From positions 9,561,501 to 9,625,500 of the forward strand of contig CM055868.1 of NCBI GenBank assembly GCA_029582165.1: a DNA stretch of 64,000 nt, read 5' to 3'. The DNA is from Portulaca oleracea. Taxonomy: Eukaryota > Streptophyta > Magnoliopsida > Caryophyllales > Portulacaceae. A program made the position numbers and the translations under genes. Below, piece after piece: positions 1 through 12,800 of this stretch. Position 1 is the stretch's first letter, and every line of letters begins with the position of its first letter. Below the pieces are notes generated by a model that made no database searches, had not been told where the DNA came from, and saw only the letters and a list, made by a program, of their open reading frames with translations.

Positions 1-109
1 GGGTATTTATATTTTATAATGTTGTATTAAACAAAAAAAATGAATGGTGAACAAAAAAGTTGACATATGTATGGATAAACATTGTTTTCATTGTGGTGGT
101 TGTCATGGT

Positions 110-244
110 TTTGTAATGTTGTATTTTTCATGACGAATCTATGACATCAATTTTATATGATGAATAATTATAGAAATTAAGTTATTAATGGTCAAAATTT
201 TTAACACAACTTCCTAGGCGACAGATAAATAAAAACGGAGGTAG
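110..244 (-). mobile_element. Stowaway-like MITE, terminal fragment
   Basis: On the minus strand this stretch begins with CTACCTCCGTTTTTATTTAT, the typical Stowaway (Tc1/mariner-type) terminal repeat, and is followed outward by TA at 245-246. Internal blocks (ATTCATCAT, AAATTGATGTCAT, AGATTCGT) match the complete copy at 34267-34503. The other end is not identified, so the left limit is approximate. Confidence 0.55.
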
Positions 245-271
245 TAATTCACATGATAATCACGTACACTA

Positions 272-835
272 TGTCCTCCATTTGATTATTTTTCGCCGTT
301 AAAAACTTTGACTATAATTTTTTAATATATATAATGATTCATGACATTAAATTAATATCACTAGATTCGTAATAAAAATTAATTTTTAAAAAGTATAAAT
401 TTTAAAAAGGGTTTTTGGATGCTAATATACTGAACTTTTGGGGTATTGGACAATAATGCACTAAACTTTGAATCTGGACAATAATACACTGTACTTTGGG
501 AGGTGTTGAACAATAATGCAGTCGATATGATTTTGGCAATGGCTAACAAGGTGGCAATCCTATGTAGCGGGTGGGGGAGATGAATTGGTCCAAAAATATT
601 TGTCTTCTCGGTCTGTCATGTAAGATTGTCACCAAGTTCGCCACCGTCGAAATTCTCTCGAGTGGATTATTGTCCAACACCCCCCCAAAGTTTAGTGCAT
701 TATTGTCCAAGGTCAAAGTTCAGTGCATTATTGTCCAATACCCCAAAAGTTCAGTATATTAGCGTCTAAAATTCCTTTTAAAAAAGTATAAAATTAGAAT
801 TTTTTTTTAACAAATAAAATATCATGTAATAAATT
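272..835 (+). mobile_element. Second Stowaway-like MITE, interrupted by a Mutator-type MITE
   Basis: The segment starts with TCCTCCATTTGATTATTTTT next to a TA and shares the block ATAATGATTCATGACATT and ACTAGATTCGT with the copy at 34267. It runs into a 367-bp foldback at 409-775 and continues for a few tens of bases after it. The right end is eroded and its limit is a guess. Confidence 0.45.
409..775. mobile_element. Mutator-type foldback MITE with 9-bp target duplication
   Basis: The first ~115 bp and last ~120 bp form a long inverted repeat built on GCTAATATACTGAACTTTTG and ATTGTCCAA blocks. The element is bracketed by a perfect 9-bp direct repeat TTTTAAAAA (400-408 and 776-784), the duplication length of Mutator-like transposons. 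There is no coding capacity, so it is non-autonomous. The short ORF across it is a by-product of the repeats. Confidence 0.75.
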
Positions 836-899
836 GTTGAGTAAAGATGAACCTTTAAAAGCTCATAAGTCTTAACTACCAATTATTATGCTCATAAAT

Positions 900-1790
900 T
901 ATAACTATTTTGTCCATAACCTACCAGACCAATGCTCATAGGCCTCTACATCAATGCTCATAATGTACAACTACTATGCTCATAACTTATAACTATTATG
1001 CTCATTACCTATTACTACAATGCTCATTATCTATAACTACAATGCTCATTACTTAAAACCATAATGCTCATCAAGCAGAACTATAATGCTCATTACCTAT
1101 AACTACAATGTTCATTACATAAAACCATAATGCTCGTTACCTATTACTACAATGCTCATTGCTTATAACTACAATGTTCATTACTTAAAACCATAATGCT
1201 CATTACCTATTACTACAATGCTTATTACCTATAACTACAATGCTCATTACTTAAAACCATAATGCTCATCAAGCAGAACTATAATGGTCATTACCTATAA
1301 CAACAATGCTCATTACATAAAACCATAATGCTCATTACTTATTACTACAATGCTCATTACCTATAACTTCAATGCTCATTACATAAAACCATAATGCTCA
1401 TTACCTATTACTACAATGCTCATTACCTAGAATTACAATGCTCATTACATAAAACTATATTGCTCATTACCTATTACTACAATGCTCATTACCTATAACT
1501 ACAATGCTCATTACATAAAACCATAATGTTCATTACCTGTTACTACAATGCTCATTAGCTATAACTACAATGTTCATTACTTAAAACTATAATGCTCATC
1601 AAGCAGAACTATAATGCTCATTACCTATAATAACAATGCTCATTACATAAAACCATAATGTTCATTACCTATTACTACAATGCTCATTACCTGTAACTAC
1701 AATGCTCATTACTTAAAACTATAATGTTCATCAAACAGAACTATAATGCTCATAACCTATAACAACAATGCTCATTACAAAATATATTGA
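900..1790. repeat. AT-rich minisatellite, ~22-bp unit
   Basis: About forty degenerate copies of a ~22-bp unit, TGCTCATTACCTATAACTAC plus AA, in direct orientation. Unit variants (ACCTATTACTACAA, ACATAAAACCATAA, CAAGCAGAACTATAA) alternate in a higher-order pattern of roughly 66 bp. No ORF spans it. Confidence 0.9.
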
Positions 1791-1795
1791 AGTAT

Positions 1796-2287
1796 TATAT
1801 TAAAAGAAAAGCCTTATTATATTTTATTTTAGAAAAATTAAAAATTGCACAAAAAAAAAGAAATTAAAAATATAAAGAAAAAGATGCTCATAAATATATA
1901 CTACAATGCTCATAATTTTTAACCATCATTTGAACTCAACTTCAATGTACATAAACCCCATAAAAAATGTTTATAAAAATATGTTACAACGCTTGTAAAA
2001 ACTTTATAACATCAGAACATGCTAATAATAACAATAGAAAATTTAAAAAGTTCGGTTCTATAACAATGTTCATAAATTAAAATTCATATCAAATATTGGA
2101 AATAATTAATATTGAATACCAATTGTAAATTAAAAATATTACAAAGAAAATAAAAAGGAATACCATGAAAACAATAAAAAAAATAATAATAATAAATAAA
2201 TAAATAAAAGATTAGTATATTGAACTAGAAATTCAAAATAAACATCAAAGAAATCTATTTAAAAACAAGAAAAAAAAGGGAAAAAAA
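1796..2287. other. A-rich stretch, nothing recognised
   Basis: Low-complexity A/T sequence with scattered TGCTCATAA remnants of the neighbouring minisatellite. I see no ORF, terminal repeat or motif. Confidence 0.5.
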
Positions 2288-3476
2288 TGTGACCAGGCGC
2301 ACAAAGCATTCACAATCGTATTTGTAAAGGCTATGATGAGCATAAAGCATCATTCAAAGTTGAAGCCTATATCAATCCCCTATCAGTGACAAGTTCAAAT
2401 AAAATAGGTTACAAGTTTTGAAATGTAAAAACCAAAATTCCAGCAACATTGACAAGACATTGACGAGGTGCACATCAATGCCACAAAGGATCCCTATATG
2501 GTAAGTTTTTTATCAGTAATTTAAGCGATTGACTAAATTGATTCTTTCCTTAATCAGATTGATTCAATTGGAATGAATTTGTATCCTTGCTGAAAATACC
2601 AAGGAATCAGTGCAAAGATTACGGAAGACTTCCATATTCAAATAAGGAAATAAACGAAGATTGAAGCAAATTCTCAATTGAGCGCTGAATATGGGAAGAG
2701 ACAAGAAATTGATCCTTGTGGTCTTTCTTGTCTGCCATTCCATTCCAAAGCCAAAAGGATCCCAACATTCGAATTATTCTCTGACTATAAGAAGAAGATG
2801 AAGAAGGAAGAGTTGATTATCGAAATGCGCGTTATCTATGTCAAGTCATTCAAAAGTCTCTTCTGTCAATCTTGAAATCATATTAATTGTTTTCTACTGT
2901 AGCTAAGCCTTGACTTAGTGAGTGTGTTTGTAACTAAATTTTCTACTTAGTGAGTTGTTGTAATTAAGCCTTCGAATTAGTGAGCTTTGTCAATAGCTAA
3001 GCCCTCAGCTTATTGAATGTATCTGGTCAGAGATTGAATCAAGGAGCCACTGAGTGTGTAACCAAGCTCGCGTGTTTGGTGAGAGTTCAGTTATACCTGG
3101 AATTGAGATATCCAGAGAGTTGCAGAAGAGATTAGTTAAGCCAGTAGGCTTTGACTAGAATATTGATGGTAAGTTATCCTTGAGCAGCTAAGTCAAGGAT
3201 CTAGCTATGTCCAGGAGATTGGTCAATCCCCGTATGGCACTGTAGATCAAGGCTAATTGAATGTCTATACTCACCAATCTGTTAACCTTTAATTTATCTT
3301 AAATAAAGTTTGAAGTTTTTCTGTTGTATTGGATTGATCTTGCTAAAATAGTTGCTACTCGAACATATATTATGAGATTGACGTGTGACTGACTGAACCT
3401 ATTCAACCCCCCCCCCCCCTTCCCCTCCTCAGTTTAAGAGCATAGTGAGGGCCTCGAGGGTTTAGAATCCCAACAC
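2288..3476 (+). mobile_element. Probable copia-type LTR (solo or truncated)
   Basis: The 3' part has the layout of long copia LTRs: short repeats of TTAGTGAG/TAAGCC, a late AATAAAGTTTG signal (about 3303), then a C-tract after CTATTCAA (about 3400) and an end resembling GAATCCCAACACA. No primer binding site or gag follows, and I cannot find a matching target duplication, so the limits are approximate. It could also be an unrelated unique sequence with a C-tract. Confidence 0.35.
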
Positions 3477-3764
3477 ATTTCTTGTAGTGGCCTATCTAGG
3501 CTATATAAGGGAATCATGTGATCATAGAGCCCCTTGCTAGGAAGAAAAGCTCCAGAAAAATCTTCTGAAATTTCCCTCAACTCATATCTTACTTTTAAGA
3601 GGTTCAATTTCTGCATCATGAGCACTACCAACACTGCCCCCAGGACTTGATTGCAGCACTGCACCCACTGGTACTTCATTGCTCTCAGAGTGGGGCTGTA
3701 CTTACAACATACAAAGTTGAGCTATATAGGCTGATTCATAACTCTAGGTAAATAAACATTTTTT
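3477..3764. other. Intergenic, nothing recognised
   Basis: Sequence between the LTR-like segment and the LINE tail. The 81-codon minus ORF here has no recognisable motif and no gene-like context. Confidence 0.4.
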
Positions 3765-3856
3765 TATGGTAATTGTTTGCTGTTTTGTACGCGGGTATGT
3801 TGTATTCTAGGAGTCTTTAAGCCTTTTGGCTATCAATAATAATAAAAAGTAAAAAA
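3765..3856 (+). mobile_element. LINE 3' tail-like fragment
   Basis: The fragment ends in TTTAAGCCTTTTGGCTATCA followed by an A-rich run. It resembles the tail at 3971-4130 (TTGTAAGCCTTTTAGCTATT then poly-A). Probably a 5'-truncated LINE insertion of the same family. I could not define its target duplication. Confidence 0.4.
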
Positions 3857-3970
3857 ACCTCTGCATAAGTAAACATCTCACATTTACACTCCCAAATTAG
3901 CCAAACAGAAGGTACACAACTTGATCCCCTTGTCCCCGAGAAAATAAAGGGTATAAAACTTATAGCAATC

Positions 3971-4130
3971 GACCAAAAAAAAAAGTGCGAACATACACTG
4001 TGTTTGTTATGTTTAGCAGTGTTTCGTTGTTACCTTTTTCTCTAGAGCTGGTTGATTACTGTTGTTTTTGCCATCTGTTGTACTCTGTAAACTTGTAAGC
4101 CTTTTAGCTATTAACAATCAAAAAAAAAAA
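3971..4130 (+). mobile_element. 5'-truncated LINE (or SINE) tail with 16-bp target duplication
   Basis: A 160-bp insert ending in poly-A is bracketed by a 16-bp direct repeat, AAAACTTATAGCAATC at 3955-3970 and AAAACTTATAGTAATC at 4131-4146, with one mismatch. Long duplications plus a poly-A tail are typical of target-primed reverse transcription. No coding sequence remains. Confidence 0.7.
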
Positions 4131-4432
4131 AAAACTTATAGTAATCTGGAAGAAGATGATCCCGATATAAAAAGCTCCTAAGCAATTTTTGATACATTAA
4201 CTTCTAGGCTAATTGACTGGGAGCGGCAGAATTTTACTCCATAGCCAAAATAACATTAATCTGACATTGCAAGATTTTCTGGGTTATAAAAATTACAAGG
4301 TTATAGTATTTTAAACCCAGTCAAGCTCGACCTCAAGACCAAGCTCGAGATTAAAAATTGAGCAACTTCAAGCATATATACAAACAGGGAAGGGAAGCTT
4401 CCATTAATAAAGAAAATGAATATGCAATCTTC

Positions 4433-7400
4433 TCAGTTTGACGATTTCTTCTTGACTGCTTCTTTGAGCTTCCTGCCCAGTGCAAACGCCAATGGTGGCG
4501 GAACTGCATTACCAATCTGCCGGTGTCTGTGTTGAATGTTTCCTGAAAATTTATAGCAATCTGGAAAACCCTGCAGCCAAAATATCCAACTTTATAAGCC
4601 AGCAAGCAGTTGTACAGCAAAATATTTCACCTACTTCTGCAGCAATGTGTATGTCTTTGTCAAACTTCTGAATCGACACTAGTGCAACATATATCTCCTT
4701 TTCATAAGAGGTCAAGGAAAGACACTACATGTGAATTCATCCGCGTCTATGTAGAGTTGATTTCCACTCTGGGATAGTAGTGTCAAGAGCAACCCCAGGG
4801 TGTGATAGTAACTTGGTAAGATCAATGTTTTTCGACAAGGCTAGTAATTCCACCATGGCACCATACAGACAGGCAGGAGAATCAGATTTCCTTATTTTAT
4901 ATAGGACCGAAAGGCAGAAGTTAAGTGTACTAGATCATCAATATTGCAAGTCGGTTGGATAGATGGTGTAAATTTGCACCTGATGACTCAATCAGGTGTG
5001 ATCAGCTAATAGCTTTTGTAGCAAATATAACCAGGAAGCTATAGAGGTTAGGAGTGAAGACTTACTTGAGATCGAGCACATTCACGAACAGTGACAATCC
5101 TATCTTGTTCAGGGTGGAAGCACATTCCCACCTTGCCCATTGGCTGGGGGTCAGTGATGGAGGTTGGGAAGTTCCCTTCCCAATCCAACCGTCCAAACAG
5201 ACCCTTCCACTGATTATGCCTTTCTGCTGTGTTTGGAAGGCACCAGGGAACCAAATCAACCATCTGCCCTGTCGACAATTTGACCTGTTGGCAGAGAACG
5301 CAGCAGCATTACTCAAGAGATACTGTATTAAGTAATGTCCAAAGTATACACGTTCTAGCACAGCAGGTAAACACCACTATTTCATATACTAGGGCAAACA
5401 GCAGTGCCCAAACAAGCAGCAAGGTTAGCGCGGAGGTGGCTTGGCTATTTGGCCAGTAGAGTACAAGTCAAGATGCAAGCTGAGGTAAGTTACGCGGTCC
5501 AAGGATCTCAAAAACACTGTTGCAATATATATACCAATTTTTTCCTTTTTCAAAGCCTGTCCAGCTCAACCTAGGTTAGTCCAAATTGTGATCTGATCTA
5601 TCGGCAGCCTGCTATCATGGCACTCAGAACATCCGACTGGCAACTTCAATGACTTCTACACAGGAACTTTTGAACCTTAAATTTTACACCAAACTGTTAG
5701 TAGGAACTTACCTTCTCATCAGGCAGGTCACGCCAGTCAGCACCAGGACGTTTTGGTATTTTCTGACAACGAATCAAATTCAACTCGTTCATTTCTTTTG
5801 ATATATGATCTGTTAAAGACACCATGTCCCCTCGGATCATCTTTTGGAACCATGACACGGGTTCATTTTTGTACTGCAAAATGGTAAGATTGAGATCAGG
5901 CACAATCACAAACAAGGCAAGCGGCACGGGGATAATATGCTAAAAAGTAAGGTATCTAACCTCCATAGTAGCTTGAGAAGCTCCATTTTCAACAGCTGGA
6001 AGATCCCCAATAGTATCTCTAACTGTTATAGACCGGAAAGGAGCACCAGTTGCAGTACTTCGTACTGCTGCATATTGAGTATTGCCATCCAGAGTCACCC
6101 GGAGCTCATGACCAGCGAAAACATGCATTGGCTCAGGCCAGTTAGGCAGGGTCTCTTCAGGAGAAGCAGCCCATATGAATGCACGCTTACGCGATTGAGC
6201 AACACCAAAGGCTCCGGCTTCCAGAATACCAAACCTCACCTATCAAATAGCAATTGCACTAAATTTAGGACCCTGTAAAAAGTAACTATACAAACTCTAC
6301 AAAACACTTTCAAGAGAACTTCAAATATTTAGCAGTTCATTTAAGTTTCTACATACATTCCAAAATTATGTCTATGTTATATGTACAGGGAGAAGCCATC
6401 TATGGCCTGTAATTTTAATTTTCCATTTACACCCTTATCTGTCTAATTAATTTCCCTCTATCCATTTAATTAATTTTGTTAATATCTTATGTATTTTGTT
6501 CAAAACTATCAAGTACAAGGGTACTTTTGTCTATCATCTATGTCATATGTAAGCCAAAGTTCTTTTATGATCCGCAAATTTTGAATTGCCCAAAATACCC
6601 TTTCTAATCTCTAATCCTATGGACAAAATTGGAATAACATATAATAAACTGCAGAAGGAATAGTTACATAATGTGGTTAGCTTTCTTCTCTCTTGCTAAT
6701 TACCCACACTTCGATTAATCTTATACCATTCTTCTACCCTATTCCAAAAATGAGCACAAACTCCATGGAGATATAAATATCGAAGCACCCATAGACCTGA
6801 ATATGTCGAAACAATCAGACAAAATCCAAAGGCAGCAACAATGACACGCTACCAGACCAAAAGCAAAATAAAATGGCAACAGAAAATCAGAGTATTTTCC
6901 AACAGTACCAAAGAAACAGACCCCAGATCACCATAGGTAATACCAAAATAGTCCACAACACCAATGATCATTGAGAAAGAACTGGATTAAATCTTTCTTC
7001 TACATCTACCTTCTTTTTTCTGTTATATGACATCTCATCCATGTATTTCTAATCAATTTGTTTCCGTATACTCCTGATTGTCCAAACCAGTTATTAAAGA
7101 GAGGATCAATCATGTGTTATTGAAGAAAGTAGTAATAGTCTGATATGTAGTTTCAATGAAATCCAACCTTTTAATCATTCCCTATGCACTGTTTAGCAAG
7201 TTGTTGGTCTCTAATTTTCACTTAACTCCTTCTAACATCCAGCCTGCCTTTTTTATTTTCCCTTTTGACTCCAACCGACAATAAAATTTAACTTGAACTG
7301 TTTAGAAGATGAAATTTACAAATGGAGTACAGAATAGATGGTCTAATAATTCATCCAATCCACCATAATAATTCTTTTTATTTCTGTGTGAACAGGTGTA

Positions 7401-9858
7401 GGCAACCTACTGTTATCGCTACAGAAGAGTAAAGTTTAGTAACAAATTCAACATTGATATCTCAAAATCACTTAGCAATTAATGATGTAATAGGTACTTC
7501 TTCGCTTTTCTTTTTCTTTTAGAAAAACTATGCATCTGAATCCTTTTTAGTGCCAAGCCAGCTGAAGGCAAATAGAAACAAGAAGAATCATACGGCACCT
7601 TATAAGTAAAAAATGGGGTCTGCATAATTACATTTTCTATTTATTTATCTACTTTTTTTCAAGTTAAAACTTTCATATTTATCTTACGACACTTTTAGTC
7701 CAATAAAACAAATGAAATAAACAGCAAAGATGAAAATGTAGAAAATTGATTTGTTTACGTATTCAAAATCATATATTCATTGTGTTGTGCATCACTTTTA
7801 AATCAAACATATAACTTTTTATACATTCTGTCTGATACTCAGTTTCTTAATATGTTGAGAAATTAATGATTTAAGCCTTTCGGGGGCATACTGAAAGAAA
7901 TATGTGTGTTTGAAGATCCACACAGTTGAAATCATGTGTGTGAAGTACTGACTGTTAGCTTATAAAGTCATGAAAAGTGGCACAGTGTATTTGCTTTGTT
8001 CTAATCTTCTTTTTATTTATGGCATCCAGCAATATGCTTATTTTTGTTGACTGATATGAAGATTGAACATCTTACTTTCATTCCTAATTTTCTAGGTATT
8101 TTAATCTCAGTTCTTCACATATGATCTTCTCATACCAATTGAAAACATATGCCGAGATTCAAGAACGTGCATTATTTAGGGAAAAGAGAGTAAGTTTATA
8201 ATTTATTCTGTTGACATCATTCTTAAATTTTAACACAACAATTCAGATATTCAGGCCTCAATCCACTCTTTATCACCTTGATCAATAAATGGGCTATTCC
8301 CGCAACCTTCAATTCCCCCTGTATAAGTCTTAAGTTGAAGATAAAGGAGTAAGAATTTGTTCAACCAACATTTTAGAGCAATGTTCATTTGTTTTATTTT
8401 ATTGTTCTACTGTCAATGCTTTCACATCATACTTTTCCTTAGAGTTAATTTTGTAGATTGTGAACTTTTCATGAGCCCTTGACATTCTTATCGAGCAACC
8501 AAAATTAAGATCTTGAACACCATTATATTCTTTTGTTGATTTTGTTCATTTGTAGTGTAATTTTAACTAGCTATTTGTAGTTGGACGGAAAAAAAGGTTT
8601 TGTTCCAACTTAAACCAAAAAGTAGATAGTTGGATCAACTTTGCACGCATTGAGCACGATTCAAAAATAGTATTAATAAGACCAAATACCACCTACCTGA
8701 TAACCCATCTCCAGAAGAGAAGCTAATGTTAACCGGAATGTTTGGCCTTTGTTGAATGACACGAAATTCCTGACATTCTCTAGAAGGAAATATTTCGGCC
8801 GGAAGTAGTCAGCAAATGACAAGAAAGCCAGAATCATTTCACACTGGACTTTACTCCAAGTACTCTTGTTGAATCTATTCATCCCAGAAAAACCCTGGGG
8901 AAAAAAAGAAAAAGCAACATATAAATTCTTGTGAACTTCAAAATCAAAACCCAAAAAGCAGGGAACATATTTCCAAAGATTTATGCATGTACCTGGCATG
9001 GTGGTCCTCCATTTATAAAATCTACCTGGCCAGGACGAGGTAAATCGTTGATCACCTTCTCATCAAGTTTTTTAGCCTCCTCAGACGCTTCAGGGGTAGA
9101 TATGCAGTCATCATCATCACCACAGGCTGACATGATCGCACTGCACAAGACACTTCAATTAACTCTAAAAGGAATAGGATGTCTAAAAAGCATTTAAACC
9201 CAAATTTAGCATCAGCACAGGAATACAACCACTGTTCTACAATCCATACCATTTGAAATAACAATTAAACTTTCGGAGCTTAAATTGGCTTTAAAAATAA
9301 GCAACAAGCTTGTGTAATAGTGCTACATAACAAATATTAACAAATGAGATAGAGAAGGAAAAAGTTCAAGAGACAAGCACATGGAAATTCCCAAAAGGGA
9401 AAGTGGCAAAATGCTGGGTATCAACAAGATTATCAGGGTAATGTTTTCTACAGTTCAATAGGAACATACCTGAGAAACACGTTGCAGTTATTAACAAACA
9501 CCAAAGATTCTGGATGATTCAGCTTGAAAGCATCACCAGCAGGCTCTTCATATTCAATAGCCCATTTGGTCCGCGTCACACCTGCAGGAAGTTGTCAGCA
9601 GAAACAATCAGCAATAACAATCATCTCGTATAAACAGTCATGAATTGACAAGTACAACAAACTACACAGGGTTTTTTTTTTTATCCGCCGGAATCAGCCT
9701 GTCCATGCACTCCCGTGCATGGGGGGAAGGCTGCCTACATCTAGATGCCCTCTGACCTCATGTTAGCAGGATTATACCAAAGGTATTATGTTGTCATTGT
9801 TGTAAAAAACACATATATATGTATATATATATATATATATATACATATATACATATAC

Positions 9859-9898
<40 letters not shown>

Positions 9899-12800
9899 CC
9901 AGATTACCTGATTGCTCCAAGCCTTCAGACAAGCCACCACAGCCAGCAAATATATCCAGAGTGGCCAACTGCCTCTTCAGAGATTCTTGTTTTTGTTTGA
10001 CAGTATCGTCATCCTCACCTTCTTTGCCCTTGCCCTTCCTCTTCCGAGCCACTGATTCATCAATTGATTTGTCTTTCGAGGAACTGAGCTTGACACTACC
10101 CGGTAGCTGCAGGAGCAAATAGATAGTCAGAAATAGATGATGATATGGCAACCTCTAACAACCAGTGAACCATACAAACCAATACGTTAGTCAAATGAAT
10201 GAAGTGAGTTGTGAGAATAAAAGGGAAGCAACCTGCTTGATAGCTCCACTATCAGGATCATAAAGATGTTCACAGAAGAAGATATGCTCATAAACAGCAG
10301 GATAACGCAAGGGTGGCAGCTCATGCTTTCTTCTGACTTCACACTTCCCTTGGACGGCACCCAATGTCAGCAAATGCGTTTGCTCACTGAAGTAAACCTG
10401 CAAATTAATCCTAAGCAAATTAGTAACTATTAAATGACTGTAAAAATCACTAAATTTGGACAAAGATAGGATACTGATTTCATGTTGTGCAATAGTTCAC
10501 CATGCTAGTGGTGCAGTTACACAAGCAACAAGCAGACTTATTGTAGATGCTAATGATCCAATCTACTGCTGGAAATAAAGTTCCTTTTTCAACACAGAGA
10601 CGTGCCCTTGGCAAGGTTCAATCTCAGAAGCTACATCATAGAATTTATCACATTTTACCTCACGGATATCGGAACGATATGCTTTCTCTGCCGAGATATC
10701 CTCGGGTCTGAAATATCTTCGGGCTTTCAATTTTATGGAATCAGGATCAGATTTTTTGGATGCCTTGGGCATCTCTATTTCCATGAGCTGGCATATCACA
10801 TATGGTTTTAAACCCACGCTCCTTCCACCCTTGAAAGTTTCATTCTCCTTCTCACATTTGACAATATTACAAGGAACTACGTAGAAGAAATCATCAATAT
10901 TGTACTCAACTCCTTGATACACAAAACCAGTCTTGGATGAATTCACTTTCAGAGCTTTCTTCTCCTTCTCCGCTTCTTCAAATTTGCAGCCACAACAGAT
11001 TCCATTTCCTACTCCCATTGAGTTGTTCGATAGTGAAAAGAATGCACCTTCACTGGGCTGGTACAAGCTTTTGCAGTAATACTCTAAAGGTAATCCCTGG
11101 CTTTTCCTCTCCTCTGCCTTTGCTCGGTCAACTTTATCAGCAATGGCGTTGGCCTTGCGATGCTCATATCCCCATGGCATCTGGCGAATTTCAACCACTA
11201 CACTTTGTTTAACATCCTCCAACTCAAAGTCGAGGCAATTATTCGTCAGGAACAACTCCCTTTCATTGGCAGCATTGCCTAGAACCGTTTGAGATCCTCT
11301 CAGCATCAACCGCCCATGAGCCATTTTTGTTCCACCTGACTTTTCAAACATGTATTCTATGAAATAGATAGGAAGCTCTTCATGTTCACTTGTCTCAACA
11401 AGGACGCAACCCCCAACCACAATCGAATCTCCACGAACATTGGCCTGCTTGTAACAATATTCATCAGAACTGGCCTTCTGTATTGCCTCTCCTTCCCATT
11501 TAATATTCTCAGATGCCTTGGGTGGTTTCTTTTGCCTGCTTGCTTTGCAAATTTTGTTAGATTTCTCAACTGAAATTTTTTCTTCTTTCTCCTCCTCAAG
11601 TTCTTCTTGATCATCTTCTTCCTCCTCCTCAACTTCTTCTTCTTTAACTTCACCAATAGCTTCCTCCTTTGATTCCTCGGGAGAATAATTCGAGTAAAAT
11701 TCTCCCCATATTCTGTTAATCAATCTCGTAGTCGTGGCAGGCATCAATTTCTTCTTTGCAACAGGGGCCATCTTCGCCATAGGATTCATGTTTGCTCCTT
11801 TCCTCATCACAGACTTTTTCTTCACTAACCACTTGGTGTGATGCCTTGTCAGCATTTTATCCTTGAGTCCAATTACAAAAGCACAGTTGTTGATGGTCCG
11901 ATCAGGATATTCTGCAAATTGTTGCAGTAAAATCTGACCATGAACTACTGCATACCTTTCCACCACTGCTGGGTTTGATGATATAAATGCAGGATTGTCC
12001 TTTTCAAATTCTGCTACTCTCTTTATAATTTCTCCAAAGGATAAACGAGCCACACGGCTCTGCTCCTTCAACAGAGTAATAATACCAACTCCAAGCTTTG
12101 CTGTTTTTAGGACTGTTTCATACCAAGGTGCATATTGTTTTGATGGCTTTCCAAGTCTGTACCTGCAGAGATAAGAGGGCAAAAGCGTTAGCATTTATAA
12201 CGAGACAATGAAAAAGAACTGGGCCATCATACCAAAAGAGGTGAATTAGCTACCAGGATAATCTAGTTACATGTATAAAGCCCAACAAGGCAACAACATA
12301 ACAGACATACTTAAAACTTGAAAGTCAAAGCTAGAAGTAGCAATATGTAGACTTTGCTTCACAGCAGTGCAAGTGTGCAACAGACCAAATTCAAGTAGAT
12401 ACTTGTCAATAAGAAACATAAATATGTGTGCATTGTAATAATTTATTCTTGAAACTAATAAGTATATCATGATCATGGACCTGTGACAAGTGGAAATAAC
12501 ATGCAAAACTTAAACTGCTTTGACCTTCCTTTACGTCAATTTTCAAGGAAGGAAACTTAAAATATCAAAAGTAAGAAAATCCAAGCCATAAATGGAGATA
12601 TTACCAGGCCACATCTGTTCGGATGGATATAAATACCATGGAAGCGCCGACCTCAATCACCCATTCCTTTATAGCACTTAAATAAATTGGAATTCCATCT
12701 GCATCCTGTGCCGCTGAAGAAGCAGAAGAAGATTGATTGTCGGCATCAAGGTAAAATCCGCTTCCATCATCATCTGTCATGATTCCCGACCCAAAAATCG

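Noticed and set aside
900..1790. CRISPR-like array
   Set aside because: Plant DNA, with units directly adjacent and no unique spacers. It is a minisatellite.
4545..4567. TTATAGCAATCTGGAA in MET1 exon 11 resembling 4136-4153
   Set aside because: About 17 matching bases near a LINE target site. Too short to claim a duplication.
5054..6278. Plus-strand ORFs of 93-113 codons across the MET1 3' half
   Set aside because: They are antisense shadows of exons 8-10, whose minus-strand sequence carries the catalytic motifs.
9745..10151. Long open frames rich in Tyr-Ile on both strands
   Set aside because: They come from the TA/CATA microsatellite in MET1 intron 4. The real exon ends at 9908.
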